From: Brachyhypopomus gauderio | Taxonomy: Eukaryota; Chordata; Actinopteri; Gymnotiformes; Hypopomidae | DNA: 64,000 nt | Direction: 5' to 3' | Assembly: GCF_052324685.1 (NCBI RefSeq) | Contig: NW_027506975.1 | Coordinates: 248,001 to 312,000, forward strand | Shown: in pieces, positions 46,770 to 59,640 of the stretch | Layout of the letters: the number at the start of each line of letters is the position of its first letter | Numbering within the stretch: the first letter of the stretch is position 1 | Notes under the pieces: generated by a model | Databases searched by the model: none | Seen by the model: the letters and a program-made list of their open reading frames with translations, nothing else | Told to the model about the DNA's origin: nothing | Translations under genes and position numbers: made by a program

Positions 46770-47217
46770 AAGAAAATGGGAATAAAAAAGAATTATTAGT
46801 AAGGTGATCTGTTTTTAAATTTACACAAACTACCTTTGACTTAAAGTGATTTGATAATAATGTTATGGATTACCAGACCTTACTTCATGCACTGCACCAA
46901 CTTGTTATGGGCTTAGAACATTATTTTATATTGTAATGAGTAATACGTTCATTGAAAAATTAATTCATCATTTGCAGCTCTGTACGTATCTGGTAACTCA
47001 CATTTCTTTCTCATGCAGATTTGTAATGTGCAATTCTTCCTCATCAAAGTCACAAGTTGAACTAAAAAGTATCATCTTCCCATCACTAAATTACAGCCTG
47101 GCACACAACAATGACCAACACAGTGTCAATACAGTGTCAACACAGTTTGTGTAGTGTGTGGATACACTCCTTGAGGTATCATCTTCTCATCACTAAATTA
47201 CAGCTGCCACACAACAA

Positions 47218-49296
47218 CACAGCACATTTGGACTAAAATCACCAATTTATTGTCTAAAATTCCACCTTAAATGGTCCCACCATATTCCTGAAGCTGTGAA
47301 TAAGAAAGCTAGAGTTGACTTCACCTCACCATTATCACATTAAATTCAAACTATAAGCAGGCATGTTTCGACATCAAGAGTTCTGGATGTATTTATCTCC
47401 ATTAACTCCATAACTCTCCCTATTAATTACAACTAACACAGTTGTTGTGTTTCCACTGTATTTAACAGCCCTGTTGTAAACTATACAGCTTGCTGTAGTT
47501 TTATTTTCTGCAATAAAATAAAGCCAAACGGCGCATGTCTTCCTCTCAGACATTTCAATACTCCGGTGGTGTCTCTCTCTCTCCGTACTGTAAGGTGTCG
47601 ACTCGAGGAGAGCGCTGAGTGGGCGGGGCCAGGCGGAGCCTACCTGCATGGTTGCTGAGCAACGTGACGGTGTAAAGACTAAAGACGAGAGGGGGCGGGT
47701 GCGCTGCTCCGTGCTGTGTGACTATTTTAAGCGAGTAGCGACAAATCTAGCGACTTTTTGTGGTGTTACTGGAAACTTTTGTAGATTCGGAGATGAACAC
47801 ACATGGTCTTCAGTTACTGTCCTCAGCGAGCAGCGGGTGCTGCCGTGAGCCCCGCCCACAACACTCACAATGCAGTCTGACAGTCAGAGCAGATCCACAC
47901 CGCTCCACGTCCACGCTGCAAATGAACTGCGCATGCCCAAAGCCGCCGCTGATTGACCCCGCCCCGTATTTACAGAGCCGGATGTAAATATAAATGCGTC
48001 TTCAGTGTAATACAAAATAAATCACTGAATTTAACTCACACAGTCTCCGTCAGTCACTCTAACATATTTAGGGTATTTTAATCATTTTTTTTCTCTCCCA
48101 CAACGTTATTATTTTACAGCAAAAACAGGTTTTATGCAAATTAGACGATGACGCCATTTTGTGACTTTTAGGACAGCCAATAGCGTCTTTCCTTACTGAG
48201 GCGTTGGCAACTTTGACGTTTTCTTGTAAACTTAAAAAAACGTGTATTGTGTTATTTAAATAACATTTAAAGAACATTTTGATCTCTAAACGGTAGCAGT
48301 CTTAAGGGTGAATTTATTGGATTTATATTTCCTGGTCGGAAAACGTAAGCGACACGTAGGAGGAGTTGGATTAGATGCAGCTCCGCCCCCTGGACCGTCC
48401 AAAAGAAACTATGGACGGTGGGAGGAGTTGGATCTAGATCTAGCTCCACCCCCTGGACTTTTGCTTCTGCAGATACGGATACTTGTTGGCAACGCTGCTC
48501 TTACAGACAGAGAAGAGACTTTGATGAATCCACGTACGCAGCAGTCGGTGCGTGCGGGAGAGTTAAAAAGATTGAGTATTAATCTTTTTACACGAGTATT
48601 GCTCCAAATCAATAGCAGCGTTGGTATCGATATTTGGATCGATCCGCCCACCTCTACCTACCATCACCGTCGGACATTACAGACCACAGGTTTCCTTATT
48701 CTCAATATCAGCATCGGGCGTTTAGTGGAGTTGCGCCTATTGTCGTGTTGGTGTTTGGAAGTGTTGGACTACTGGTTGACCTGTAAGTACTTAACTTAGT
48801 AATACGTACCACTAACACCTTTTAACCAAATCTTAACCACACTATTTTGTTCGTTCCGTTACCTCACGGTTGAATCTCGTGTCTTGACTAAGTTGGTGGA
48901 AAATTCAATGTGTTAAAGTATTTTTATAATGGATGTTGTAGCGCTAACTAACCCAGCCAGATAACGTAGCTACTTATTTGATACTATACGAATATAATTA
49001 TATTTGGTTCTTTTGTTTAGTAGCTCAGTGGTTCCTGTTACAAAGATAAAAGCTTATATGCTAGTTATGTTGTACGGTTTTATTACTGTAGCTTTAATGT
49101 ACGAATTAATTGATTTTATGCTGTTATAGTGGATGTATTGTAATGTTACATACATTTGATTTAGTTTGGTTATTCATTGGCGTGTTTTTACGTTTACGTA
49201 CTGTTTTACGTACAGTGCTGTGGTTCGGTCTAAATCCTGATTGGAACTTTTCATGGATACTATTTGATTGGAGATAATGGTATAACTGAATGTAAA
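47218..49296 (-). repeat. Duplicated module, copy 4
   Basis: Reverse copy of the module with its BED remnant and X-box-like palindrome. It has CAGCAAAAACAGGTTTTATGC near 48120, a segment shared with copy 1 (ACCTGTTTTTGAAGCTG) and absent from copies 2, 3 and 5. It continues into L2 sequence at its right end. Confidence 0.88.
47374..47553 (-). pseudogene. BED zinc-finger remnant, copy 4
   Basis: Best-preserved BED start: MSERKTCAVWLYFIAENKTT followed by SCIVYNRAVKYSGNTTT. The tyrosine occupies the position of the second zinc cysteine, whereas the other copies have a stop there. The frame continues for 30 further residues without the expected histidines. A more upstream ATG at 47647 is in frame. 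Confidence 0.55.
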
Positions 49297-49297
49297 C

Positions 49298-49979
49298 AAA
49301 AATCAACAAACAAACTATTTATTAATTTAAAAACTTTAAAATTCAGTGACCTAGTTGACCTCCATACAGCTTTGATACTGTACAAAGCACAAAAAAATAT
49401 GCTTCCGACCAATATTCAGAAATTGTTTGAAACTAAAGTGACTACATATGAACTCAGGGGAACTGGTATGTTTAAAAAAATAAGAGTAAGAACTAATGCA
49501 AAAAGTAGATGTATATCGGTCAAAGGTGTAAACTTGTGGAATAGTTGTGACAAGGACATAAAAATGTCCTGTTCACTTGTCAAATTTAAAAACATGCTTA
49601 AAAATAAGGTAATAGAAACTTATAATAAAGAGAAATAATTTTATATATGTATAACTTGTTATTGATTTTTAATAGTAATGTATGATTGTTCTGGAGATGA
49701 GTAAAGTGTATTATTAATAACAATTGGAAAAAATATATATATTTGATTAAAAAGGGTAGTCAATATAAGCTAATGCTTCAGACTATACCTTTTTCGGTTA
49801 TTGTTATCATTATTTTCACTATTATAACCATTATTATTTATTAAATATTATTTTACTTTCTTTTTCTTTCATGTAAATGAATTGGTATACATAAATGTTT
49901 ATACATATGTTTATACGTATGTGTACGTATATATGTACATGTTTCTCTAAAAACCGAAATAAACTCTAACTCTAAAAAA
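49298..49979 (+). mobile_element. 5'-truncated LINE insertion with target-site duplication
   Basis: It is flanked by GAATGTAAAC at 49288-49297 and 49980-49989, and the empty site is visible near 31180 reversed. It opens directly in coding sequence (STNKLFINLKTLKFSDLVDL, RGTGMFKKIRVRTNAKSRCI, SVKGVNLWNSCDKDIKMSCS) to a stop at 49638, then a 3' tail ending in ACTCTAACTCTAAAA. This is the C-terminal end of a fish LINE whose proteins carry 'SVKGV.LWN'. The short ACTCTA repeats resemble a LINE 3' tail. Confidence 0.85.
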
Positions 49980-50716
49980 GAATGTAAACTGCTTTTTTTC
50001 TAGAATTTTAGAGATAAATGGGAGATTAGAAATTAGTCTATAGTTGGTTAGAATCTGCGGATCGAGATTCTGTTTTTTAATCAAGGGTCTAATTACGGCG
50101 CATTTTAATTGTTTGGGCACATATCCTAGGTTAAGGGAACTGTTAATCATATTAACACTAGAAGTCCCAGAGAAGGGTCTTTCAACACTTCTACTATCGG
50201 AACCCAGAGAAGGGTCGAGAGAACTGAAGGATTTTAGCTAACACCCTATTATCAGCTGTAAGCAGGCACTTTTGTTCTGTAAATAAGGCCATTACTGGCG
50301 CACCACAGGAGGGGGCATGCTTCAGCTCACAACTAATTGTTGTTTTTCATTGAGTTTGGCCATTTAGTTTCTAGTTAGTTCTATTCAGTATATTGTATTT
50401 TATAATATAAAGGTTATATATATTGTATTTAGTTTAGTTTTATCTGAGCAACAAAGCACAAACAATAAATTATTTTTTTATATTTTAAATAGAAAATTAG
50501 AAATTTTATAGCCAGGTACATGTGAGTAATGACCAGAAGCATTTGTGTCTAAGTCAGGAGGACTGAAATTTCAGCATGAGAAACATACAAAAGAACAACT
50601 GTTATGTTTCCATGCTTTTCTATGTTCCATGCTTTTTATTATTGCCATAAAATTATACAAAAAATACAAGGAATAAAACAATTCCACACATATTTACAAT
50701 AGGCTGCAGTGCAGGG

Positions 50717-50717
<1 letters not shown>

Positions 50718-50776
<59 letters not shown>
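50718..50776. repeat. GT microsatellite in piggyBac-like element
   Basis: About 29 GT dinucleotides with few interruptions. Confidence 0.97.
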
Positions 50777-50802
50777 CATGTCCTTCTTGTGTGACTAGCA
50801 CT

Positions 50803-50905
50803 TTAGCAGTCACTCAGCAGTCTGTCAGAACATGCCTGGCACTGCCAGGGTATCTCCCTGGTACATTTGCCACACGTGTATCTGTAGCAGTCGACACATC
50901 TCACA
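50803..50905 (-). pseudogene. piggyBac C-terminal Cys-rich finger remnant
   Basis: The minus strand reads CVDCYRYTCGKCTREIPWQC followed by QACSDRLLSDC and a stop. The C..C...C..C...C..C spacing resembles the cysteine-rich domain that ends piggyBac transposases. The catalytic aspartates upstream were not found, so the enzyme is broken or mostly deleted. Confidence 0.5.
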
Positions 50906-53066
50906 TTTGCACAATTGTTCATGAGTGTTCTCATCAGAGCATTCACATACAACTATCTACCCAGTCTGCCAGTCCCTCATTTGGGGAGAAAGCTACAGTA
51001 TTGTGGCTATTCCCACTTTAGTGACCCCATTTTGTTTCTCTTTCACTCAGACAATAAAATATTCCAATACAGTGAGGACATGCACCTAAGACGAAAATTT
51101 CAGACCCCTCCATGATTAAAAATTGTCTAAATTGTCTAAAGATGGGAATAGCCACAATAGTGTAGGTTTCTCCCCAAATGAGGGAGTGGCAGACTGAGTG
51201 GATAATTGTATGTGAGTGCTCTGTTGAGAACATTTCAACTTTATTGTATATATTTCTAAACTTACATCATGTCCTCTGTAGCTTCTGCTCTCAGCCAGGC
51301 CCTCTGACTGCCTCTCTCACCTTATGCATGTCCCCTGCACAACAATGCAGCTGGGGGATGGGCAGACACACTCAGGACCAGCTTACAGACTTTTGCATGA
51401 CCTTTTTTGAGGTGGATCAACACAATTAATTTGGTAATTTTTATTTTGAACCCACTTATCTTTTTTAGAAGAAAAACATTACTAACATTACTACATTTCT
51501 ACCTGAGCCTGCCAAAAGCCAGTGCTGAGGTATTTTGGATCATGAGGCCATGAGGCCATCCTTTGTCATGCAGCCACTTCTAGGTAGACGGGGGGATGGG
51601 TGATAGTGTGAGCTATGTTGATCCATTGACTCAGACGGAGAAGAAAAGACCCTTTCAGAGAAATCTGAACTTTAGCTATTTTGACCAATAATCATGTCAC
51701 CTTTTGCAGTGAGAAAAAAATCCAAAATTAGTACAAAGGAGGCAGACTTGAGATGTTTTGGAATTATAGTTCAAATAATGTCTGTCAGTTTTATAATAAA
51801 GAGAAAGATGACTGTAGCCACCTACATGTGGATGAAAATTCATGTCACCACACATTTCACTTACTCTGTTGACTGAGAAGCAAGGATAGCAAAGGTTTCC
51901 AGTACACAGCAGGCTTTGGACATGATCCTGGAGGGGCCGTGGGCGGGTGGGGTTCCCTGGTCTTTCTCTGCCTGCCTCTGGCCTCTGGGGCCTTGCTAAT
52001 AAGTACATTCTGTACATTTATCCTATGTTGCACTTACATAAACACACACACTCACACACACATACATCAGTCATTTGTGCTGTATGTCTTACTTTCTGCT
52101 CTTCATTTAGTAGCAGCAGTTGGTGAATCATTTGAGCTGTTTTTTCTGCTCTTCTGTCTTTTCCCTTTTTACTTTCTCTCCCCCTCTTTTCTCTCCTGTC
52201 CTGTATGGTTCACCTAACCCCAATTGTTTTTATCACTATTGTACTGTATTATACAAAATTGTTTTCTTTTGATCCTTACATGAAAACAAAGTTGTCCTCC
52301 AAAGGTGAAAGGGTGGAGGTGGGCCAAAAAAAAGTTTGAAAAGCCCATATGAAGCAATTTTCAAGCCTAGGGTCACAAACGTCACACACAACACATTGTT
52401 AGTTTTCAGAGAGTAGTGAAAATCTGTAGTGATATCTCTTTTGGTAAGATTTCCTAAATTTCCTATTTTTGTTTGCTGGTTATGGCTGTATTTGGAAGAG
52501 ACACACATGCGAAATCTTGATCTTGAAGTTAAAATTGCTCAATAATATTATTCTATTTCAAGTAGCTGAGGGTTTTTTGTATACATTTATGTAAAAACAT
52601 TTTTACCTATTAGCAGTTTTTCAAAAGACAAAACTACTTAAAATAAGGTTAAAAATATCAGAGCCATTTTGACTAATCAATATGCCACTTATATGCCATT
52701 ATAATTCAAATATTATGTTTGTGTCAATTTCACATTATTTCAACCTTTCACAAATCAAATCTCAAACATATGGTTCTGTAGATGAGGAGACTTCTTGCAA
52801 GAGATCTTGCACAGTCTCATATGGCAGCCAAGGAGGTGCAAGCTTTCAGCAGCAACCACCCATACCTGACACACGCCTCATTTACATAACACTGGAGGCA
52901 AGTTCAGCTCTTCTCCCCCCTGCTGATTCCTCAGGCAATGGGCACTTTTGCAAATGAATGGATGTTAATTGGAGCCACCAGAGGTGTCAGTTTGGACTAA
53001 GGTTCTTTGGACCCTCTTTTGGGACTTCAGGGGGGTGGTTGAAATTTCAGGGACTTCTAGTGTTAA

Positions 53067-53770
53067 GCAAGGGCCCTGTAATAGTTGGGAGTAGGTCTTT
53101 GAATAGACGGGTTGGAACTGGGTCTAATATACATGATGTAGGCTTAGACGAACGAATTAGTGTTGTGAGCTCTTTTGTGATATAGGATCGAAGACATTTA
53201 GCTCAGTAATATTTTCGGATGCGTAGTTACTAATACCTATACTACTGGGGTTGGATTGGAGGTTAGGCTGTGATGTAGGCCTATTATGACTCTGTAGTCG
53301 GATAATATCTATGTTATTACTAAAAAAGTTTAAAAATTCATCACAAGTGTGTGTAAGTGCCGTATTTAGAACTAGTGTCATTGATATTTCTTGTTTTGAT
53401 ACAGTCGCGAAGAGAAATCTAGGGTTATTTTTGTTGATTTCTATTGTCGAGTTTATAAACGGCATGTTTATATTTGACTACGGCGTCTTTCCATGCGATT
53501 CTAAACACTTCTAGTGAGGTGGATCTCCATTTGCGCTCCGCTGCTCGAGCTGCCTGTTTTAGAAGACGAGTGTGGTCGTCATACCATGCTGCAAGCTTTT
53601 TCTCCCTAATTAATTTTGTTTTAACTGGAGCTACACTGTAGAACATATTCCACAAATATTCTATTTGCAAGCAAACAACGTTATTTTCAAACGAAAACAG
53701 TGACTTACAAATACAAAATGCGATTGTAAATTCATATGTGACGTTCAAGCAAATGCACAGCAACTTTCTA
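53067..53770 (-). pseudogene. L2-clade LINE reverse-transcriptase fragment (right arm)
   Basis: Counterpart of 21644-22400. It has LAAWYDDHTRLLKQAARAAE, RFLFATVSK, THTCDEFLNFFSN and CILDPVPTRL, continuing beyond the piggyBac-like insertion at 50155-49980 (NYRLISNLPFISKILEK) and ending near 49190. It carries the 'VYKLDNRNQQ' replacement and the reading of unit 1 rather than unit 2. Confidence 0.75.
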
Positions 53771-54316
53771 ATACATCACACTACACGCACAAATACGTAC
53801 GTACAAAATATGTCCTTTGTGGATCATGTGACTTTTTGCACACTTTTAACAGGAGTGCTTTCTAAAGAGGCCAACATCATTTTTACCTTCAATCTACCTG
53901 GAAACATGGCACAATGAGTAATCGTGTGCACAGGTGAATTTTCTGTGATATGTTGGTGCTGCCCATAGATTAATTCTCTGATGCACAATAATTTAAAAGA
54001 TCGAATCACACTGCTGGAACTCATAAGGAGCTTCAACAGACCAAAGCAGCTCTGCAGCACCATGAGAGAGAAAGGAAGGAAAAGAACAACTTTGAAAATA
54101 AAGTTGATGAACCCTACAAAATAAAAGTCCCTATAGACTGGCACATAGAGTGACACTGAACAAAACAGAGAGAGACACGTATCACAACATAGACAAATGT
54201 TTTCATTTTAGTGAAGTAAGGAAGCCTAGCACTGTCTCCTGATGGTCTTTAGCATGAATGTCTTTAGAATTAATGTCTTTAGCATTATGCAGAGCCCAAA
54301 TGGTTCTTTGTCATGA

Positions 54317-55705
<1,389 letters not shown>

Positions 55706-55897
55706 TTCAAATGCCAAGAATCGATCCGATTCTGAAGATTAAGAATTGATTTATTTCGATTTAATCGATTCAATCCAATTTGGGGTTTAGTGTTATTAAA
55801 AATGTATTTGAGCTGTTTCCTGACTGTGTACAGGAGCAACATGTTAAAACTAGTATTATATCGATATTAATCAGCAAATAGTTACTGGTAGTTGGTA

Positions 55898-56271
55898 CAG
55901 GGTACCCGCGGGTCCTTAAAAAGTCTTAAATTTAGTTTTCCATATTCAAGGCCTAAAAATGTCTTAAAATGTCTGGAATTTTATGAGGGGAGGCATTAAA
56001 TTATTATAAGTGTGTGTTGTTCAGTTGTTCTGGCGCGATGTGAACTTTGCCGAATCTAGCGCTAATGCAGAAAATAACCGCTCCAGGGTCCTAGTGCTAG
56101 ATTCCTAGCGTTGGAGTATACGGCTTCAACAACGTCAACAATTTTCGTTCGCCACACCCCCCCCGGCACACACCTGCATCCCCAGTAATAGTATTATTTT
56201 TTCTTGTGAGAGGTATTAAAAAGGTCTTAAAAGTCATTGAATTTGAGATTTTAAAATGTCCAGATACCCTG
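55898..56271. mobile_element. 374-bp MITE (right arm)
   Basis: Reverse copy of the insertion at 27685-28058, same length, with TTGGTA on both sides. Confidence 0.85.
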
Positions 56272-56992
56272 TTGGTAGTTACTGATGGCTGGAAGACTGG
56301 TGAAAAGGTTATTCATAAATCTACCTTCAAGAAAGGTAATCCAGGACAATAAACAGAGGACATCTTTGAGGTGTCTATATCTGCAACAGTGGACTCCTAC
56401 TGGGACACTAACCAGTGCATTATTATTATGATTGAAATAATTAAGAATTCACCTAAAAGCTGTTGCTACCAAATGCATTTTTATTTTAAAAGTGCTCACA
56501 CTTAATAAACTGAAAGTATAAAATGTAAACGTGTATTTTTCTTTAAAGTGAGAACATTGATCTATATTACTGGATTGGACATCGCCTGTTGCCGCTATAG
56601 CTAGCAATGCGTCGCCCTCGTAGCCATTACTATTGAGTCATGTCAGCAAAGCAGTGTAGTTCCTATGCGGGATGTGCATCCATCTGTCACAAAAACAGTC
56701 CTAGCGCCCTTATTTCTTATTCGATTTTTATAAAATATGGCTTAAATTAAAGGTGAGAATATTGCCGATGTTGTGATATGTAAAACTTAAATAAAAAAAA
56801 ATTTATAAGCAGTCTGGGAATTTTTCAATTTAGGTAAAATTTTAATAAAACCCTGCATAAAGCCCTTTTCTTTCACCTGGCTAAAACTAAATATAGATAA
56901 GTTTTAATTACGATCACAATTCTGATATTGAAAGTCAAATTTATGAGTTTATCTCTTTATTTGTCAACTCTACCCGTTACAGCTGTAGTTTT
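56272..56992. repeat. ZNF 3' flank and unassigned sequence (right arm)
   Basis: Reverse counterpart of 26964-27684. No gene recognised. Confidence 0.6.
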
Positions 56993-57150
56993 TGTCACGG
57001 TGAGGCGGCCCCCTACCGGCCGCCTCCGTCCACAGCGGCTGTTGTTGTTGTTGTTTGGTGAAGTCATCTGCGTCCCTCAGGTGGGCGGAGCCCGTGATCC
57101 GTCTCACCTGAGGGTTGTTTGTTTGCCTATATATGTCTTGTCTTTGTACC
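56993..57150 (+). mobile_element. LTR fragment (right arm)
   Basis: It begins TGTCACGGTGAGGCGG with TATATATG at about 57129. Matches 26812-26963 in reverse. Confidence 0.5.
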
Positions 57151-58437
57151 AGCCGGCTTGTTGGTTTTGAGTTTCTGCCGGTACGTGGGAATGAGGTGAA
57201 CGAGGCTGTGATCGGAGAGCCCGAGAGCGGCGCGCGCAACAGCGTGATAGGCATTCTTGATGCTTGTGTAGCATTTGTCCAGCATGTTGCCTTCACGTGT
57301 AGCACATGTGATGTGTTGCCTGTACTTGGGCATCTCCTTCCTGAGGTTAGCGCTGTTAAAGTCCCCCAGGGTGATCAGCAGCCAGTCTGGATGATCTCTC
57401 TCTAGTTCCATTATCTGTTCAGATGAGTCTGGATGATCTCTCTCTAGTTCCATTATCTGTTCAGATGAGTCTGGATGATCTCTCTCTAGTTCCATTATCT
57501 GTTCAGATGAGTCTGGATGATCTCTCTCTAGTTTCATTATCTGTTCAGATGAGTCTGGATGATCTCTCTCTAGTTCCATTATCTGTTCAGATGAGTCTGG
57601 ATGATCTCTCTCTAGTTCCATTATCTGTTCAGATGAGTCTGGATGATCTCTTTCTAGTTCCATTATCTGTTCAGATGAGTCTGGATGATCTCTCTCTAGT
57701 TCCATTATCTGTTCAGATGAGTCTGGATGATCTCTTTCTAGTTCCATTATCTGTTCAGATGAGTCTGGATGATCTCTCTCTAGTTCCATTATCTGTTCAG
57801 ATGAGTCTGGATGATCTCTCTCTAGTTCCATTATCTGTTCAGATGAGTCTGGATGATCTCTCTCTAGTTCCATTATCTGTTCAGATGAGTCTGGATGATC
57901 TCTCTCTAGTTCCATTATCTGTTCAGATGAGTCTGGATGATCTCTCTCTAGTTCCATTATCTGTTCAGATGAGTCTGGATGATCTCTCTCTAGTTCCATT
58001 ATCTGTTCAGATGAGTCTGGATGATCTCTCTCTAGTTCCATTATCTGTTCAGATGAGTCTGGATGATCTCTCTCTAGTTCCATTATCTGTTCAGATGAGT
58101 CTGGATGATCTCTCTCTAGTTCCATTATCTGTTCAGATGAGTCTGGATGATCTCTCTCTAGTTCCATTATCTGTTCAGATGAGTCTGGATGATCTCTTTC
58201 TAGTTCCATTATCTGTTCAGATGAGTCTGGATGATCTCTCTCTAGTTCCATTATCTGTTCAGATGAGTCTGGATGATCTCTCTCTAGTTCCATTATCTGT
58301 TCAGATGAGTCTGGATGATCTCTCTCTAGTTCCATTATCTGTTCAGATGAGTCTGGATGATCTCTCTCTAGTTCCATTATCTGTTCGGCAAGCTGTCTCT
58401 GCGCGTCGCTGGTGCACGCACTCGGCGTAATGTACAC
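57127..58437 (-). pseudogene. LINE endonuclease fragment with in-frame minisatellite (right arm)
   Basis: A 436-codon frame with the same start (PSACTSDAQRQLA) and end (ITLGDFNSANLRK to PTYRQKLKTNKPA) as the left-arm copy, but with 24 copies of the 14-residue unit EQIMELERDHPDSS. One unit has a Glu-to-Lys change (EQIMKLERDHPDSS). It is otherwise undamaged but lacks most of a LINE ORF2. Confidence 0.8.
57385..58386. repeat. 42-bp coding minisatellite, 24 copies
   Basis: Reverse-strand version of the array at 25822-26571, 252 bp (six units) longer. A few single-base variants (TCTTTCTAG in place of TCTCTCTAG, and one GTTTC) are scattered. Confidence 0.97.
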
Positions 58438-58843
58438 GCCGGCCAGAACGAAGGAGCTGAACGCGCTGGGTTATATTGTTCAATAAGTTCACTAAGATAG
58501 TCTGGAGCTAAGCCATGCAGCGTTTTATATGTTAATAAAAGTATTTTATAGTCAATACGGAATCTAATTGGCAGCCAGTGTAATGACGATAGTACGGGAC
58601 TAATGTGATCAAACTTTTTAGCTTTTGTTAAAACTCGTGCTGCTGCATTCTGAACCAGCTGGAGTTTGTTTATCGATTTACCAGAACATCCAGCTAGGAG
58701 ACTGTTGCAATAATCTAAACGAGAGGATATGAATGCATGGATTAGTTTTTCTGCATCGCTAATATTTAATATGTTTCTAATTTTGGCAATGTTGCGCAAG
58801 TGAAAGAACGCTACCCTAGTTATATTATTAATATGTGTATCGA
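58438..58843 (-). pseudogene. L2-clade LINE ORF2 C-terminal fragment (right arm)
   Basis: Same protein as at 25365-25768 (DAEKLIHAFISSRLDYCNSL, LSSLHWLPIRFRIDYKILLL). No difference was seen in the translated segment. Confidence 0.82.
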
Positions 58844-58845
58844 AA

Positions 58846-59640
58846 CATAATAAGAAACCCTTTATCTACAATTACTTCATCTCCTGGTTCAAGTAGGCTC
58901 AGAATGCCAGACTCTGTGGTAATTTCTTTATCTGAGATGGAGCCTGTGTACAGGCTGCTTTTACACAGCTTTTAGTGTGTCATCATCTTTAAATCCAGTG
59001 TAAAACATGATCAGTTTAGGCTCACACTGGAAGCGTTGTAGATGAAACCGCTCACTCTTGAGGTTTTCTTCCTCCAGATGGTCAATCTCCCTCTTTGCTG
59101 CATCAAGTTGTTCTTCTACAGACAGAGTCTCCTCCAGATAGTCATGATCACCCAGTGCCTCTATGACCTGCTTAGAACTGTGTTGGAGGAGAGACAAAAG
59201 AAAATGGGAATAAAAAAGCATTATTAGTAAGGTGATCTGTTTTTAAATTTACACAAACTACCTTTGACTTAAAGTGATTTGATAATAATGTTATGGATTA
59301 CCAGACCTTACTTCATGCACTGCACCAACTTGTTATGGGCTTAGAACATTATTTTATATTGTAATGAGTAATACATTCATTGAAAAATTAATTCATAATT
59401 TGCAGCTCTGTACGTATCTGGTAACTCACATTTCTTTCTCATGCAGATTTGTAATGTGCAATTCTTCCTCTTCCTCATCAAAGTCACAAGTTGAACTAAA
59501 AAGTATCATCTTCCCATCACTAAATTACAGCCTGGCACTCAACAATGACCAACACAGTGTCAATACAGTGTCAACACAGTTTGTGTAGTGTGTGGATACA
59601 CTCCTTGAGGTATCATCTTCTCATCACTAAATTACAGCTG
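58846..59640 (-). mobile_element. Internally deleted ISL2EU, copy in right arm
   Basis: Reverse counterpart of 24553-25362, with the transposase N-terminal exon at 58961-59189 and the same internal junction. It has one extra TCTTCC repeat near 59465. Confidence 0.8.

Larger units (their letters stand above)
44965..47217. mobile_element. ISL2EU transposon, copy 2 (centre)
   Basis: Reverse orientation relative to copy 1. The YqaJ-like gene is on the plus strand (44968-45735), the AT-rich centre follows, and the transposase is on the minus strand (46175-46769), then the 5' flank to about 47217. It retains more of the transposase than the arm copies at 24553 and 58846. The N-terminal YqaJ part is missing (cut at about 44965). 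Confidence 0.82.
50156..53062 (-). mobile_element. piggyBac-like element (2.9 kb)
   Basis: Flanked by TTAA on both sides (50152-50155 and 53063-53066), the piggyBac target signature, with perfect 13-bp inverted ends CACTAGAAGTCCC. The empty site is readable in the L2 sequence at 22345-22350 and 31015-31020. Only a Cys-rich C-terminal remnant is recognisable. About 2 kb between 50906 and 53049 holds no gene I recognise, including a CA run near 52040. Confidence 0.9.

Noticed and set aside
50719..51021. Plus-strand open frame of 100 codons
   Set aside because: Begins in a GT microsatellite; the meaningful cysteine pattern is on the opposite strand.
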